Under the pieces are notes generated by a model. That model was not told the DNA's origin. It searched no databases and saw only the letters and a program-made list of their open reading frames with translations. Positions 10,388-22,445 of a stretch of DNA of 64,000 nt are shown piece after piece. The DNA lies in NCBI GenBank assembly GCA_004519485.1, contig CP038131.1:1003001-1067000 (forward strand), in the 5' to 3' direction. Position 1 is the first letter of the stretch. Each line of letters starts with the position of its first letter. The translations under genes and the position numbers were made by a program. This DNA comes from Nannochloropsis oceanica (lineage: Eukaryota > Sar > Eustigmatophyceae > Eustigmatales > Monodopsidaceae).

Positions 10388-13039
10388 TTAGAACCGACTA
10401 ACGTCGCGACCAAATATCCGTGTCCTCAGCCAGTCATTCAAAACTAAGAAGCGGTTACGTGTTGAGACCTGTTTGACGAGGTAAACGCTACGCCAGAGCA
10501 GGTTTCCAGCCCTTGCGGAGTAGTCACCAAGCTTGATGTTGCCAGTCTGCACCTGTGCCAAAGCGTTCGCCGACCCAACATATGCCAGCAAGCCCAAATT
10601 TAAAAAGGAAAATGGCTGCGCTTCTATGCGACCGCGGAGCCGCACGAAATTGGCGACCTTCTCTAAAGGATTGACCAGGTCTAAATCAAACGTCGGCACG
10701 GGCGTGCTGAGGTCATATTCCCGATTAAGCAGGCGACCCAAAAAAGCACCGTGCTGCGCGGCTACTTGTCCAGTTGGGGGCAACGGATAGTCGTCCACCT
10801 CGACTGCATCGCCAAGCGCCACGATAGTCCCGTTGGTCCCCTTCACGCGGAGCCACTTGTCCACGGACAGCCTGCCCCGCTTCCCTGCCGTCGAGTCGGC
10901 GAGCTCGGGAATCGATGCGATGAGTCTCTTGGTGATGTCCCGTGGCGCAGTGCCTGCCGCCCAGACACAGAGACCATAGGGCAAAAGCTCCCCACCGTCG
11001 AGTTCAATGTGCTTTTCTTCAACTTTCACAACTTTGCGATTAAGCATGACATCGATCCCCTGACTTTGCAGAACTTCCAAGCCGGACGCCTGCATCGCTG
11101 CATCGAACACCTTCAGGGCATGCGAACGTAGATTTTTGTCAGTTGCCGTAAGGTTTCCTGTAAGATCCCTGTCTTCATCCTTCCCTTCCTCCATAACTCC
11201 CTTCCTTACCGGTAGAATGCTAGCACCACCTTGAATGATTTTGAACGAGACGAGGCCCACGAGGCGCGGGTAATACTGTGTGGGTTTGAGCGTAAAGAGA
11301 AAGAAGAAATCACGTGAATTTGTAGAGTGCTATTGGAAGACATATCTCATAGATGCGGGTGCGTCTGCGCGTGTACATGCCTGTATTTTTTGTGCGTGTG
11401 TGATGGACATGTTTGGAAGATGATAATGGAATATCTTCGAGAGAGATGTCATACATACATATACATAAAGATTATGAGAGCCGACAAAAATTTCATGGTA
11501 AATACCACGGTGTCGTCATATTGACATATCGAACGACGCTGATAGCTGTAAAAATGGTCTAAGCATGCACACGATCAGATTTTTCATCAGGACAAGGGCC
11601 AGTTCTCCCATAGACGAAACTAGACAAACACGCCTAGAGACTACCATCGCAACTAACAGCATAAGGATCCGGAACACTGAAAGCACTTTGAGGCTTGCCT
11701 CACTACTTAATCCACTACTTATACCCTTTCCTTTACAATCCAATTGCTAACCTTGGCCAGATCGCGGTTGAGGAAATCGCTGAATTCTCCAGACCACTCC
11801 ACCCCTGTGGGACCCCCCCCAACCACCACAAAGCTCAGGATGCGCTTCTTCTCTTCCACAGGCACACTCGGCATGTTGGCGCGCTCGAACCGATCCACCA
11901 AAGCTCGGCGTAGTTTGATGGCATCAGGTATCTCCTTCAAAAAGAAAGCGTGCTCGCGCACACCTGGGGTACCGAAGGTTCCGCTTTGCGCCCCGCATCC
12001 GTAAACAAGGATGTCGTACGGCGCGTAGAACTCTTCGTACTCATCTGCTTCGTTGGGAATCTCCGAGCGTACGAGCACTGTCTGATTGTGAGGGAAGATC
12101 TGAAGAGCTGTTTTGAGGATGGGATTTGAAAAGAAGGGAGGAAAGGAGGGCGGGAATAAGGGGTTGGATGAGGTCTTATTCGACTATGACTGAAAAGGGA
12201 GCAGGGCGCAGACAAGCCAGGAATAGCCATATGATCCAATTCAAACGGCGTGCACTATTATGTCAGAAATAAATCACCAAAGCAAAATCTCCATACATGT
12301 CATGTGGACGTGGGACAGGATGGTTCAGGAGTCACACGCAAGTTGGCAAGAGTTTTACGATCGCAGTGTAAATACTAATATTTTGAGAAGGGGAGAAATA
12401 TTTTTTAAGTTGGAAATCGATCGTTCAAGCTACCACACTCGAGCATTCCCTCTACTCACCTTGCGCTTCGTAATAGTCCGCGAGTGGGTTGGCCGCCCGG
12501 ATGGGTTCAATGATCGAGCGATAGTCGACGGTGCCCACACTGCTGCCCGCTAACATAGGGGTAAAAAGGAAGTAATTCCGAGGGGAGACCACCACAACTT
12601 CGTACAAGCCCGTGTCTACCACCTTACTAACGGCATGCCCTCCCCATCCGGTCCCAAGAACCATCACCCTCTTCTTCGTCTCATCCTTCTTCTCCAACCT
12701 GTCTCTCCGAAAGCGCCTATCCATGTCACGCTCAGTCGCCCTCCGTAAATGTACTCCAGCATCTTCAACAGTATCTAGTGTACGATCCACCAATAGAAAT
12801 AGGTCCGCCAGTACCAGCTGCCAAAAGGGTATTTCCTTTTCGGACGGGGACGGGGCCACTTGCAGTGGCGCAACTTGGGGCTTGGAGCGACCGATCGCGG
12901 CAAAAGTACTGCACGAGAGTGATGCACGCACTGTCGGGAGTGGCTGCGAGAGCGTAAATGCGTGGATGTTGAGGACGCGGGTGGTGGCGAGCAGCACCAG
13001 GGGTAGAAGCAGGCAGCGCCGGCCGGGGGGGTGGTTCAT
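10388..13039 (-). CDS. Type II NAD(P)H dehydrogenase (NDH-2), probably plastid- or secretory-targeted
   Basis: Three exons read right to left: 13039-12460, 12107-11752, 11275-10388; 607 aa. Single-polypeptide FAD enzyme passing electrons from NAD(P)H to quinone without pumping protons. Two dinucleotide folds are visible: VLGTGWGGHAVSKV with NYFLFTPMLAGSSVG for FAD, and VVVGGGPTGVEWSGE for NAD(P)H; ALGDAVE and TGQVAAQHGAFLG follow, then a hydrophobic C-terminal segment. The N-terminus MNHPPGRRCLLLPLVLLATT is a signal-peptide-like stretch followed by NIHAFTLS, resembling the ASAF-type plastid motif of heterokonts; an ER or mitochondrial location is not excluded. The acceptor of exon 2 is less certain (12107, or 12079, both in phase). 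A charged insertion of about 25 residues follows GGASIL. The start ATG at 13039 was preferred over longer upstream frames because the leader begins there. Confidence 0.9.
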
Positions 13040-13494
13040 CCTCGTCGTGTGTTCAGCTACAAGTTGTTCCTGTAGATCTTGTGCGGGGGAGAGATCGCAT
13101 TGAGAGCGGCTGAGAGCAAGATTTGCCACCGAAAAGACACACATTTCGCTTCTGTCCCATGCGTAGCGAATACGCACATAAGCAGGAGGGAGAGCGGACC
13201 GGAGACCGGGACATACCGAGGTCAACACGCCTTCTGCTTCTTCGTTCGTTTCGAAGGCGACGGAACTAATGAGGAGTCGCGGGGCAACACCCATGCTTGG
13301 CGACAAGTTCAACCTACATAAGCGCGGCACCACCAAAGCGCACATAACACCGCAAAACACACAAATATTGTGCGGGGAATGGATTAAATGCAGGGCGGAG
13401 ATCGTATCATCATGGAAGGGAAAGGTAGCCCTCTCGACCTCCCTCGCCTCCTCTCTCCCCCAACTCCAACGCCCCACAAACACAGTCCAAGACC
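13040..13494. promoter_or_regulatory. Divergent intergenic region, NDH-2 / OsmC
   Basis: The two start codons are 455 bp apart and point away from each other, so this interval must hold both promoters, possibly shared. No recognisable motif was identified. Open frames crossing it are shadows. Confidence 0.45.
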
Positions 13495-14043
13495 ATGCTC
13501 CTGGCCGCCACCACCAAATCAGCCATGCAGCGGCAAATTTGGCCCCTCATGAGATCGCCTCTGATGCGTCCGGTGGTCGCGCCTTGTCGTGGTTTTGCCA
13601 AGGGGTCGCCCACACACGTCGTCATGCATGAGATGAGGGAGGCCGACTCACTCCACGCGGTTCAGGGTACCTCGGGCCGGCACACCTTGTACAGCGACCT
13701 CATGCCCGAAGCAGGGGGTGGCAACAAGGGTCCCGGCCCTAAAGAATACGTTTTGACGGCACTAGGCTCATGCACGCTCATCACAATGCGGATATACTCT
13801 GATCTCATGATCAAGGAAGGAAAGTGGCCCGGCAAGACGATTGAGAAAATGAGTGTCACCTGCAGCGAGCACGGGGACGACCACCACGTCCCCACACGTA
13901 TCGAAGTTCGCGTCTCTCTCAAATCGAATCTCGACGAGGACCAGATCAAGCGCCTCATGGCGGCGGCGGGGAAGTGCCCCGTGAAAAGGATGCTTTTGGG
14001 AGGAATCAAGGAAGGCATAACAACGGTGGTTGACAAAGATTGA
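13495..14043 (+). CDS. OsmC/Ohr-family thiol peroxidase, mitochondrial
   Basis: Single exon, 182 aa. OsmC-type proteins reduce organic hydroperoxides with a pair of cysteines. Both are present: C93 in ALGSCTLITMRIY and C161 in AAGKCPVKRML, at the spacing of the family, with the conserved GPKEYVLTALGSC helix. Residues 1-34 (MLLAATTKSAMQRQIWPL and on, Arg-containing and without acidic residues) look like a mitochondrial presequence ending near CRGFAKGSP. The mature part, about 145 residues, is the normal family size. It sits head-to-head with a type II NADH dehydrogenase, a redox-themed pair. The reductant (lipoyl or other thiol) is not known. Confidence 0.93.
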   Translation: MLLAATTKSAMQRQIWPLMRSPLMRPVVAPCRGFAKGSPTHVVMHEMREADSLHAVQGTSGRHTLYSDLMPEAGGGNKGPGPKEYVLTALGSCTLITMRIYSDLMIKEGKWPGKTIEKMSVTCSEHGDDHHVPTRIEVRVSLKSNLDEDQIKRLMAAAGKCPVKRMLLGGIKEGITTVVDKD

Positions 14044-14431
14044 ACAGTTATGAAGGAAAGTAAAAAAGAAGACGAAATACGAATGAGAAGCTGGGTAAAA
14101 GTACATAAACACGATGCCTTGCACAGATTTGCGCGCTGTGATCAGAGCCCCCATGCGTCGAGCTGGCCCATGTGATTGAAATGATCATCATCAGCGACGA
14201 GCGCGATGCTACGCACGTGGCATCTACGTGCATATGGTGTCATCTTTTTCTAACTCTGACTCTTAATGGTCGCATAGTCTTTATAGTAACAGAGAGACGG
14301 CAATTATCCCTCTCCGCGTTCCCTGCCTTGGCTAAGGCGAATTTCACAGACAACCCCCCGGCTTCAACTCCAGCACTACCAGCAGCACGTCCGTCGTAAG
14401 AGTTACACCGCCAGACCCACACACACTGAGC
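14044..14431. other. Intergenic region before the ABC transporter
   Basis: 3' flank of the OsmC gene and promoter of the ABC gene on the same strand. No gene or strong repeat is seen. Confidence 0.4.
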
Positions 14432-17213
14432 ATGGGCTACGACTACCGACGGAGTGCCTTGCTTCCCAATACGGCGCTGGCAGTGGCTGTGGGTGTGGTA
14501 AGTTACAAATTATCGCAAGCACGTGTATGTCTTCCTTCTCTTCGTCATCTCCGCATGACTCTCCCCCTTCGATCAACCACCTCACCTTGCACGGCATATG
14601 GTTATATCCTCTACCTATCAGATCCTTAGCCCCTAACAGAAAGTTCAGATTGCTCACTTATCTTCCCTCTCCTATCACCCGTAGAGTCTGACTCTTGACT
14701 CAGCCGGCCTTCTCCTCCTCTACTTTTCCGGTGCCGACTTCTCGGCCACTACCGTTTACCATCAAGGCATCCAGGACTATGATTTTCGGCACAGCGTCAG
14801 CGACATAGTGGGATTCAACTTACTTAAAGCAATTTTACTCTGTGCCTTTTGGTCCCTGGCCTATGGGCGCGTCCTAGCTTTAGCGATCCCATCTGTGGCC
14901 ATCGTCTTATGCATCGTCAAGATTGCCGCGTACGATTCGTGGCCAGCCTCGTGCCCCTCATCTTTATCATCGAAATGTAATGCCCATCTAGCTATTGTAC
15001 TTGTATCATTGCTGACTGCGCCGGTTCAGGTGATGGGGGTATGGCGGACTGCTTTCACCTATGTAGACCCTGACGCATCTTTGGCTGAGGCTGTGGAGGT
15101 TGAGGAACAGGAGAAGAAGAGTGAAAGAAGCTCAGTGGAGTGGTTGAAGCAGCGGGCAGAGGTAAGGGCCACTAGCAAAAACAGTGGAAAGAGATGGAAT
15201 AAAGAGCCTTCGTGGGATGACGATAGCGTCTCCGACGCCTACCGGCTCTTAGTCGTGGGCGACGGCGAGGAAGGAGGGCAGGGACATGCCTTGCAACAGC
15301 AACAGCAGCCACCAAGCAGCAGCAGCAGTAGCAGTATCCACTCTAAACCCCGGCGTTCAATGCTCTACCTCCTCTACCGCTACGCACAACCTGATCATGG
15401 TCTTCTCCTCGCCGGCTTCTTCTTCATCATCCTCTCCTCCCTCTTCAAGCTTGCCATTCCCAATTTCGCCTCATCCCTCCTGACCCTCATCATCGAAGGA
15501 GCCACCTCCGACCCTCCCACCCCAACCCTCCATACCTCCGCTTTTTCCGAAACACTCTTTTATTTCATTCTCTCTGTTCTAGGCCTGGCGTTTTTCACCT
15601 CCCTCCGCATCTGGACAACAGCCAAGGCAGAAGTCAGACTAGTGGCGCGCTTGCAGCGGATTTTATTCTTTGCCATTATGCGCCAAGACGTTGCCTTTTA
15701 TGACGCACAAGGGACGGGGGCATTGACTTCCAGGCTGACCTCGGATTGTACCTTGTTAGGGTCTATTTTCACGACTAATATCAACGTGGCAATTCAATCG
15801 AGTATAAATCTGTTGGGTTCGACTGCTTATTTGTTTGTCTTGGACGCACGGCTTGCTGGGGCTTATTTAGCGTTGGTTTTGCTGTTCATGGCTTTGACAA
15901 GGACGTTTGGCGCATATGCCAAGAGGATGCAAAAACAGATTCAAACTCTCAAGGCGGAGGCTAATTCGGTCGCAGATCAGGCGATTGCTTTGGTGAGATT
16001 AGTACGGGCGTTCGCGACCGAGGATTGGGAGAAACAGAGGTATGACACGAGGACCTTGCGGAATGTTGCAAAAGAGCTGGAGGTGAAAATGCTGTGGACC
16101 ATATACGTGCCTTTGGTTTTACTGCTCCAGAACGGCTTGGTTTTGGTGGTGTTGTTGTTGGGAGGGTACCTCGTCTCAGAACATGGATTGTCCGCGCGGT
16201 CGTTGACGGCGTTTTATTTCTACAGCACCACTATTACGGAAGCGATGCAAAATCTTGCGGATAATGTCTTGAGCATTTTGACCGGCTTAGGGGCGGGCGA
16301 GAAGATCATGGATATCATTTCCCAAAAACCCACCATCCCCGTGAAGGGCGGACTCGTCCCTTCCTCCTCCTCCTTTATCGCTCCATCGCCCCCGCACGAC
16401 CTTGTTTTCGAGAATGTCTCCCTCACCTACTCTTCACCCACCAACACCTCCTCCCCCTATTCCTCTCCTCCTCCCTCCTCGACCCGCCACCCCGTCCTCT
16501 CCAACCTTCACCTCCACATCAAACAAGGGCAACGCATTGCCATCGTAGGCCTTTCCGGCTCCGGCAAGTCCTCCCTTGTCTCCCTCCTCCTTCGATTCTA
16601 TAAACCCACCACGGGCCGTATTCTTTATGGGGGAGATGACATTCAAACCCTTGATCCACGTTGGCTCAAAGCGCAGCTTGGAGTGGCGCTACAAGACCCA
16701 ATGCTCTTTGGCGGCATCTCCCTCCGCGAAAACATAACCTATGGCCACGAAGGAATAGAAGAAAAAGACGTCCACCAAGCAGCAAGAATGGCTGCGATTC
16801 ATGATTTTATAATTGCTTTACCACACGGATATGACACTGTAGTGGGAGAGAGAGGAGTTACTCTTTCGGGCGGGGAACGGCAACGAGTCGGACTTGCCCG
16901 TGCCTTGCTCCGACGGCCCAAAGTGATGATTTTCGATGAATGTACGAGTTCTCTTGACTCGCTCTCAGAAAGTAAGTGCCAAGAGGCTCTTGCGATGTTG
17001 CATCGGTCGCAGCCCTCTCTTACCATGTTGACGATCGCTCATCGCTTGAGCACGGTGGTGGATGCGGATCGGATTCTGGTGATGGCAAAGGGAAAAATAG
17101 TGGAAGAAGGGACGCATGCAGAGTTGTTGGAAAAGGGAGGGATGTATAAGGAGTTGGTATTGCATCAATTGCAGGAAGAGGCGATTCAACACAAAGCTTT
17201 GGTGGAGGAGTAG
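14432..17213 (+). CDS. ABC half-transporter, TAP/ABCB (MDR) type
   Basis: Two exons, 14432-14497 and 14685-17213; 864 aa. Exporter half-molecule that would dimerise in an internal membrane. An N-terminal hydrophobic block of several helices (about residues 20-130) precedes a charged, Gln/Ser-rich linker, then the six-helix core (about 200-520) and one nucleotide-binding domain. ATP-site motifs are complete: Walker A GLSGSGKSS near 643, Q-loop VALQDPMLF, signature LSGGERQRVGLARAL near 748, Walker B VMIFDECTSSLD near 768, and switch TIAHRLSTV near 805. Extra N-terminal helices recall TAP1/2 and TAPL (ABCB9). Substrate and membrane are unknown. The first exon is only 22 codons; its junction (GTAAGT to CCCGTAG) is in phase, but no downstream ATG was excluded as an alternative start. 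Confidence 0.92.
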
Positions 17214-18323
17214 CGGGAATGGGAGCGAGGGAGATGGGGGAAGGGGGAGATGCTTTTATATAATGGTCGCGCAAGTTGTGTGATATTTTGCAAGAGGAGA
17301 GAAAGAGGAAATTGATAGCTTGTACCTGAAGAGTAAACAGATAAATTCCGAAAATGGCGGCAAAATCAAAATGTGCAACACTGCATTTTGCACGCGGACC
17401 TACGAATGAACGTATATCAAACATATAGGAAGACAGAAAATTCGTCTTAGTTTTTTGATTGTTGTGTTCTTATTTTCTTTGCTTTTGTTGTCTGTTGCTT
17501 GTCTGTTACCATCTGTTTTTGATCTATTTGAAACTTTGCTGATGTCTTCTGTTCTTCATCATTCGTTCACTACCTTCTCCTTTATTTTTATTTCCTCACT
17601 TCTACCACCGTCCTCTTCCTGCCTCTCTACCTCTATACCTCCGGCTTTTCTCCTCTATATTCCGATTCACTTTACCGACTTACATACTTGATTCGTCGAT
17701 ATCATAAGTACTTTGATTTCTCATGTCTCTTGCTAGACACAGCTACAGCGCCTTTTCTTCTTCTCTCAAGTCATGATATACGCTGGCCATGTCCTCATTA
17801 TTTTTACACAATAATCCACTAATCCCACGATATGCGCCCTTGTCACTTCGCTGCTCCTCCATCCACCATCCCATGTCTTGCTCACTGTCCTACCACGTCT
17901 ATTCTCCTTCTAAGTTTCTCATGGAAACACTTCTCTTTCTCCACAAACATGCATTGGACTATTTCTTGACGCTCTGTTTTCATGCTTTCCCTATGTAGTT
18001 ACCTTTTGGGCCCAAAGGAAGAAAAGCATCATATAGAGAAGAGAAAAGACTGCTTCCCTTTCTCTTCGCTCATCCTTTCCTCCTGCCAACGACAATTGCA
18101 CCCACCCACACGTACATACGCACCCAGGCTGATAAGTTTCTATCAAAAACGTACTTTCGTTCTATCCTCCTCCAATCCCGTGAGAGTGAGTCATCTACTC
18201 CTTTTCTCTGTCTTCCTCGGTCTCGCTTCTCACTCTCACACACACAAACACACATACGCAATTTTGCATTCTCTACCAACGATAAGCGTTTCCTAAATAT
18301 TTCTTATCCATTCTGTAACCTTA
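17214..18323. other. Convergent intergenic region, ABC transporter / MAP kinase
   Basis: Tail-to-tail interval holding both 3' ends. Much of 17450-18250 is pyrimidine-rich on the plus strand with short CACA runs (18236-18256). Short open frames here have Ser/Leu-rich composition typical of read-through of T/C-rich DNA and are not called as genes. Confidence 0.45.
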
Positions 18324-18753
18324 TCACCATGAATTCCTCGAAGTCGAACCCCCCGCCGAGGGACGGGTAACACCTGCCTGCTTACTGTTGCTTCCTGGAG
18401 CAGCAGCCGCAGCAGCAACAGCTCCATCTGCAGCAGCAGCCTTGCCGGGCGAGGGAACAGGTAGGGCAGAGGTGCCAATCTTTTGCCAGGACATAAACTT
18501 ACTAGGCGATTTGGAATTGACGACTGCTTGGACGAGGCGTTGGTGGAGCGATGTCCGATGGACGGGTAACGGTCCGTTCCCCCCTGCTGCTGCTGTTGCT
18601 GCTGCTGCGGGCACTGGTGTTTGGAGCTGCTGTTGCTGCTGCTGGAAGTCAGGCTCATTCGTATCTCTTCCGGCTCCTTGCTGCAAGTGAGAGAATATCT
18701 GCTGCTGATGAAGCTGCTGATGGTGCAAAAGGTTTTGCTGCTGTTGCTGCTGT

Positions 18754-18785
<32 letters not shown>

Positions 18786-19227
18786 CAAGGAAATACCCCT
18801 TATTCCAAAGGCTCCGTCCGCCATGCCGTCTATCGCCCCTGCTCCCCCGAGAGAGGGCAGTAGAGCCGCCGCTGCAGGGGCTAAGCCCGGAGCAGGCCAG
18901 GAAGAGGAGGAAGAAAGAATGGACGTACCCGGGTATAGGTCAGCGGACGGCTGCTGCTGCTGGTGGTGGTGGTGGTGGTAGTTAGAGAGGTGGTGTTGCT
19001 GATGATAGAGGAGTGGCTGCGATTGGAGTAGAGTTTGGTGCTGCTGGAGGAGAGGATGGTAGGAGGTCGAGGGCATTCCTCCGCCTGAGTGACGGCGCTT
19101 CCCCCCTCCAACACCCACGCGACTACTGCTGCCACTACCACTGCTGCTGCTACTATTACTACTCCTGCTGCTGCTACTACTAATGCTGCTACTACTGATG
19201 CTGTTGTTGTTGTTGTTGTTGCTGCTG

Positions 19228-19265
<38 letters not shown>

Positions 19266-20204
19266 GATCAAGGGATAGGCGGCATATTGCAGTACACTGG
19301 ACACGTGAGCAAAGGTGGAGGAGGAAGAGGAGGATTGAGGCAAGGGCGCGCTCCCATGGCTAGCACCTTCGTAAGGCGAACGCTGACTGTGCTTTCTTCG
19401 CCCCAACGACACAAATGAAGCGAAATTCATACCGGGATTTCCCACCACATCCATCCCTTCGGAAGAGTAGAACTTCTTCCCTCCCCCTTGGTGGCCGTCC
19501 TGCTCTACTTCCATTTCATCCCCTTCCCCTTCCCCGCCTGTTCCTCCCTTTTTTTCACCCGCCATGGCCGTGAATGCTGCTGCTGCTCCTGTTGCCGTGT
19601 CGTGCAAGTAGTTATGCCCCCCCCGCATGGTGTAGCCGTTGCCGCAACTGTTGCTGCTCACGGCACTCATCGAGGCCGTGCTCGCGGTTCCCACCATACC
19701 GTGGTTGCGGTGCCCTGGGTCATTCTCCAATTCCTGATTCTCTTCCTCCTCCCCTCCCTCACTTGCCCCCTCCATGCCATCATCAACCACATGCTCCTCG
19801 TCTTCGCCCTCCTCTTCGATAAGACGCGCCCCATAGCTGCCCCCCCGGCTGCTGCTGCTGCCTTTCCTCCTTCGCTCTTGAGGACGACTGCTGCTGCTAC
19901 CACTGCTGCTGTTATTGCTACTGGTTTCAACCGCCCGCCGCCGCTGCCACTGTTGAGCATGGGGTTGGTCATGATGAGACTGAGGAGCAGCAGCAGACAG
20001 CTCCTGACTGTGAAGATGGTGACCGTGAATGCTGGGCAAGGGGTGTGTCTGGGTGAAGGTGGGAGGCTGAGGTTGATTCTTGCGGTGGGAGGAGTAGGGA
20101 TCGTTTATGGGCATCATCCCCGCAGCTGCGTCGATGAGAGGCCAAGCCGCCATGGAGGAAGGTGCAGAAGGAAGCTGCTGTTGCTGACTACTACAATACA
20201 TGGC

Positions 20205-20246
<42 letters not shown>

Positions 20247-22445
20247 CTTCTGCAGTCGCTTCTGCCGATCCCTCCCTCCCCCGCCTCCACTCCCACTTCC
20301 ATTTCCCCATGACCGCTGCAAAGGCGGCGTTGGGCCTGCCGCGCTGCTGCTGGCGGTACCCGATGCTGACGATGCACCAGACACAGAGAATTGAGAGGAG
20401 GCTTGGGAGGCGGAGAAATACCCCGTCGAAGCCTGCTCATGAGGACCAGGGCAGCCACTGCCGCTGAGTTGGTGTTGACCATTGCTGGCGTTGTGGTTAA
20501 TGTTCATGCCCGCGCGTTGAGTGGGAGCTTGGGACATGGTGGTGGAGGTGGTAGATGAGACGGAAGCGGATAGATCAGTGGGATTTAGGCCGTCGTCCGA
20601 GTCCAGGGAGGGCGAGGAGGAGGAGATAGCGGCTGCCTGCTGTTGCTGTTGTTGCAAATGCCGGGAGGTGGTGGGCGGTCTCCTGCCCATAGATGCTGCA
20701 GCTGCGGCAACAGCAGCAGCTCCCCTCGAAATAGCCGAGGGCCGTCGACTCGCCAGTCCCTGCGCTCCTCCGACAGGTTTCACAACCCCCGGCACTCTCT
20801 CCATCCCGTCCTTCTCCCTTCCCTCCCCGGCTACCTCTACGCCTTCCTCCATAGCCTTCTCTGCTACATTTCCATCCTTCACCTCCTCCGTCTCCTCCTC
20901 CGGGCCCAGCCCCAAAGCCTCCCTCCTCTCCCTTCTAAACGATTCCACCTCCCTATAAATCATGTGCTTCAGCTGCCCCTTGCTCAGATGTCCTTGTTCA
21001 AACGAAAAATCCAGCTTTGGGGGAGGCAACAACGCTTGAGCCGCCTCCGCCGCCAGCTGCTGCTGCTGCAATTGCGCCGAGTTCCGCAAGGGCTCAAAGT
21101 ACTTATGGCCCAACGCCTCATCGACCGTTAATCGATTGGAAGGGTCAAACACCAACAGCGACCCTAACAACGACAATGCTTCCCGGCTGGCCTCAGGGAA
21201 AAGCGTCGCAAACGGCACCTTCTTCTTCGCGGCCACTGACTCCAAGAAACGCTTTGCTTGACTACTCTTCACGTGCGCGACCTCCTGTGCCCTCGGCGCG
21301 CCAATCACATCAAATATCAATGTCAACTGATGGACGAAATTCTTACCGGGAAACAAGGGTTTCCTGCCCAAGAGCTCAGCAAAAATGCACCCAACACTCC
21401 ACATGTCCACCGCGTAATCGTACAACCCGTCAGGGCACAGCATCAGTTCTGGCGGTCGATACCAGCGGGTAACCACGTGCTCAGTCATGGGCTCTTCAAT
21501 CGACTCATCGGGATTTGGACCTTTCCCCGCGGGCCGAGCCCGGGCGAGGCCGAAATCGGTGATCCGTAGCTCACAGGAGCGCGTGACAAGAAGATTGCCA
21601 GGTTTGAGATCGCGGTGGATTATGCGGTGGTCGTGAAGGAATTTCAGGCCCTTCAGGACTTGGTGCATGAAGAAGCGGAAGTGGGCGTCCGAAAGCGCTT
21701 GTTTAGATTGGATGATTCGATGGAGATCAGAGTCGAGGAGCTCCATGACGATGTAGAGCTCGTCTTCAGATTCTCGGAGAAAGAGGTCTTTAAGGGTAAT
21801 TATGTTCTCGTGTGTGCCTAAATGGCGCATCATTCGGATTTCTCGCAGGACGTGCTTGGCATCGATGACGTGGGTGGAGATGGGAGATACGCGCTTTATG
21901 GCCACGTTCTCATTCGTCTCCGAATTTGATGCCGAGCAGACAATGCCATACGATCCCTTGCCCACTGGCTTCAAATCCTGATAGACCTTATCCACCTTGA
22001 ATACTGTCCCACACACACTGTAAGACACCTCCCGCGCCGGCGCCACGCTGCTGCGGATGGTCGAGTCAATGAGCTCCTCCGCCATTGCTTGGTTGTTGAT
22101 GTGATTGCTGATGTTCATCGCATGTTGCTGGTGCTGGTGTTGGTGCTGGTTCTGCTGCACACCTCCCTCTGCCGCTCCGCCACCGCCGCTGACTCCGCTG
22201 CTAATCCTACCGCCGGGCATTTGAGGAACAGACGTGCCGGTGCTTTTGGTGATTTCTTCCCCATACACTGGTGGGGCCGGCTGATGATTATTTATACTTA
22301 CGTCGCTGTCGCCACCTGCTGCTGCTGCTGCCACTGCTGCTGCTGTGCATGCTGCTGCCGTTGCGTGCGGTGGTGGCAGGGCGGCGTGCTGCTGCCTGCT
22401 GCTGCTGGTACTGTTGCTCCGGCTGTTTCCCGAGCGACCAATCAT
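18324..22445 (-). CDS. MAP kinase (CMGC) with TEH activation loop and long low-complexity tail
   Basis: One exon, 1373 aa from the ATG at 22445. Ser/Thr kinase of the ERK/MAPK family. The N-terminal 150 residues are Ala/Gln/His-rich. The kinase domain spans about 155-455: GKGSYGIV, VAIK, HRDLKPGN, DFGLAR, then MTEHVVTRWYRPPEL, and the MAPK-type DMWSVGCIFAELL and FPGKNFVHQL. The dual-phosphorylation motif reads Thr-Glu-His (T about 321, His codon at 21477-21479) instead of Thr-Glu-Tyr; His and Tyr codons differ by one base. The last ~900 residues are a Gln/Ser/Gly/His-rich tail with poly-Q and poly-S runs encoded by CTG/TTG/GCT repeats on the plus strand. Typical MAPKs are 350-600 aa, so the length is exceptional; hidden introns in the tail cannot be ruled out. 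Confidence 0.9.
18735..18786 (-). repeat. CAG/CAA repeat encoding poly-glutamine
   Basis: An imperfect CTG/TTG array on the plus strand encodes an uninterrupted Gln run near the C-terminus of the MAP kinase. Mixed CAG and CAA codons suggest selection for the residue, or at least an old array. Confidence 0.9.
19199..19263 (-). repeat. Triplet repeat encoding poly-Ser then poly-Asn
   Basis: A TGT/TGC/CTG array in the MAP kinase tail; read on the minus strand it gives a long Ser run followed by Asn residues. It belongs to a cluster of triplet arrays in this gene. Confidence 0.85.
20206..20244 (-). repeat. (CAG)n repeat encoding poly-glutamine
   Basis: A near-pure CTG array on the plus strand encodes about a dozen Gln residues in the middle of the MAP kinase tail. 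Its purity suggests recent slippage and likely length variation between strains. Confidence 0.9.

Noticed and set aside
19488-20312. 274-codon plus-strand frame inside the MAP kinase gene
   Set aside because: Antisense shadow of the Gln/Ser-rich tail; composition fully explained by the repeats.
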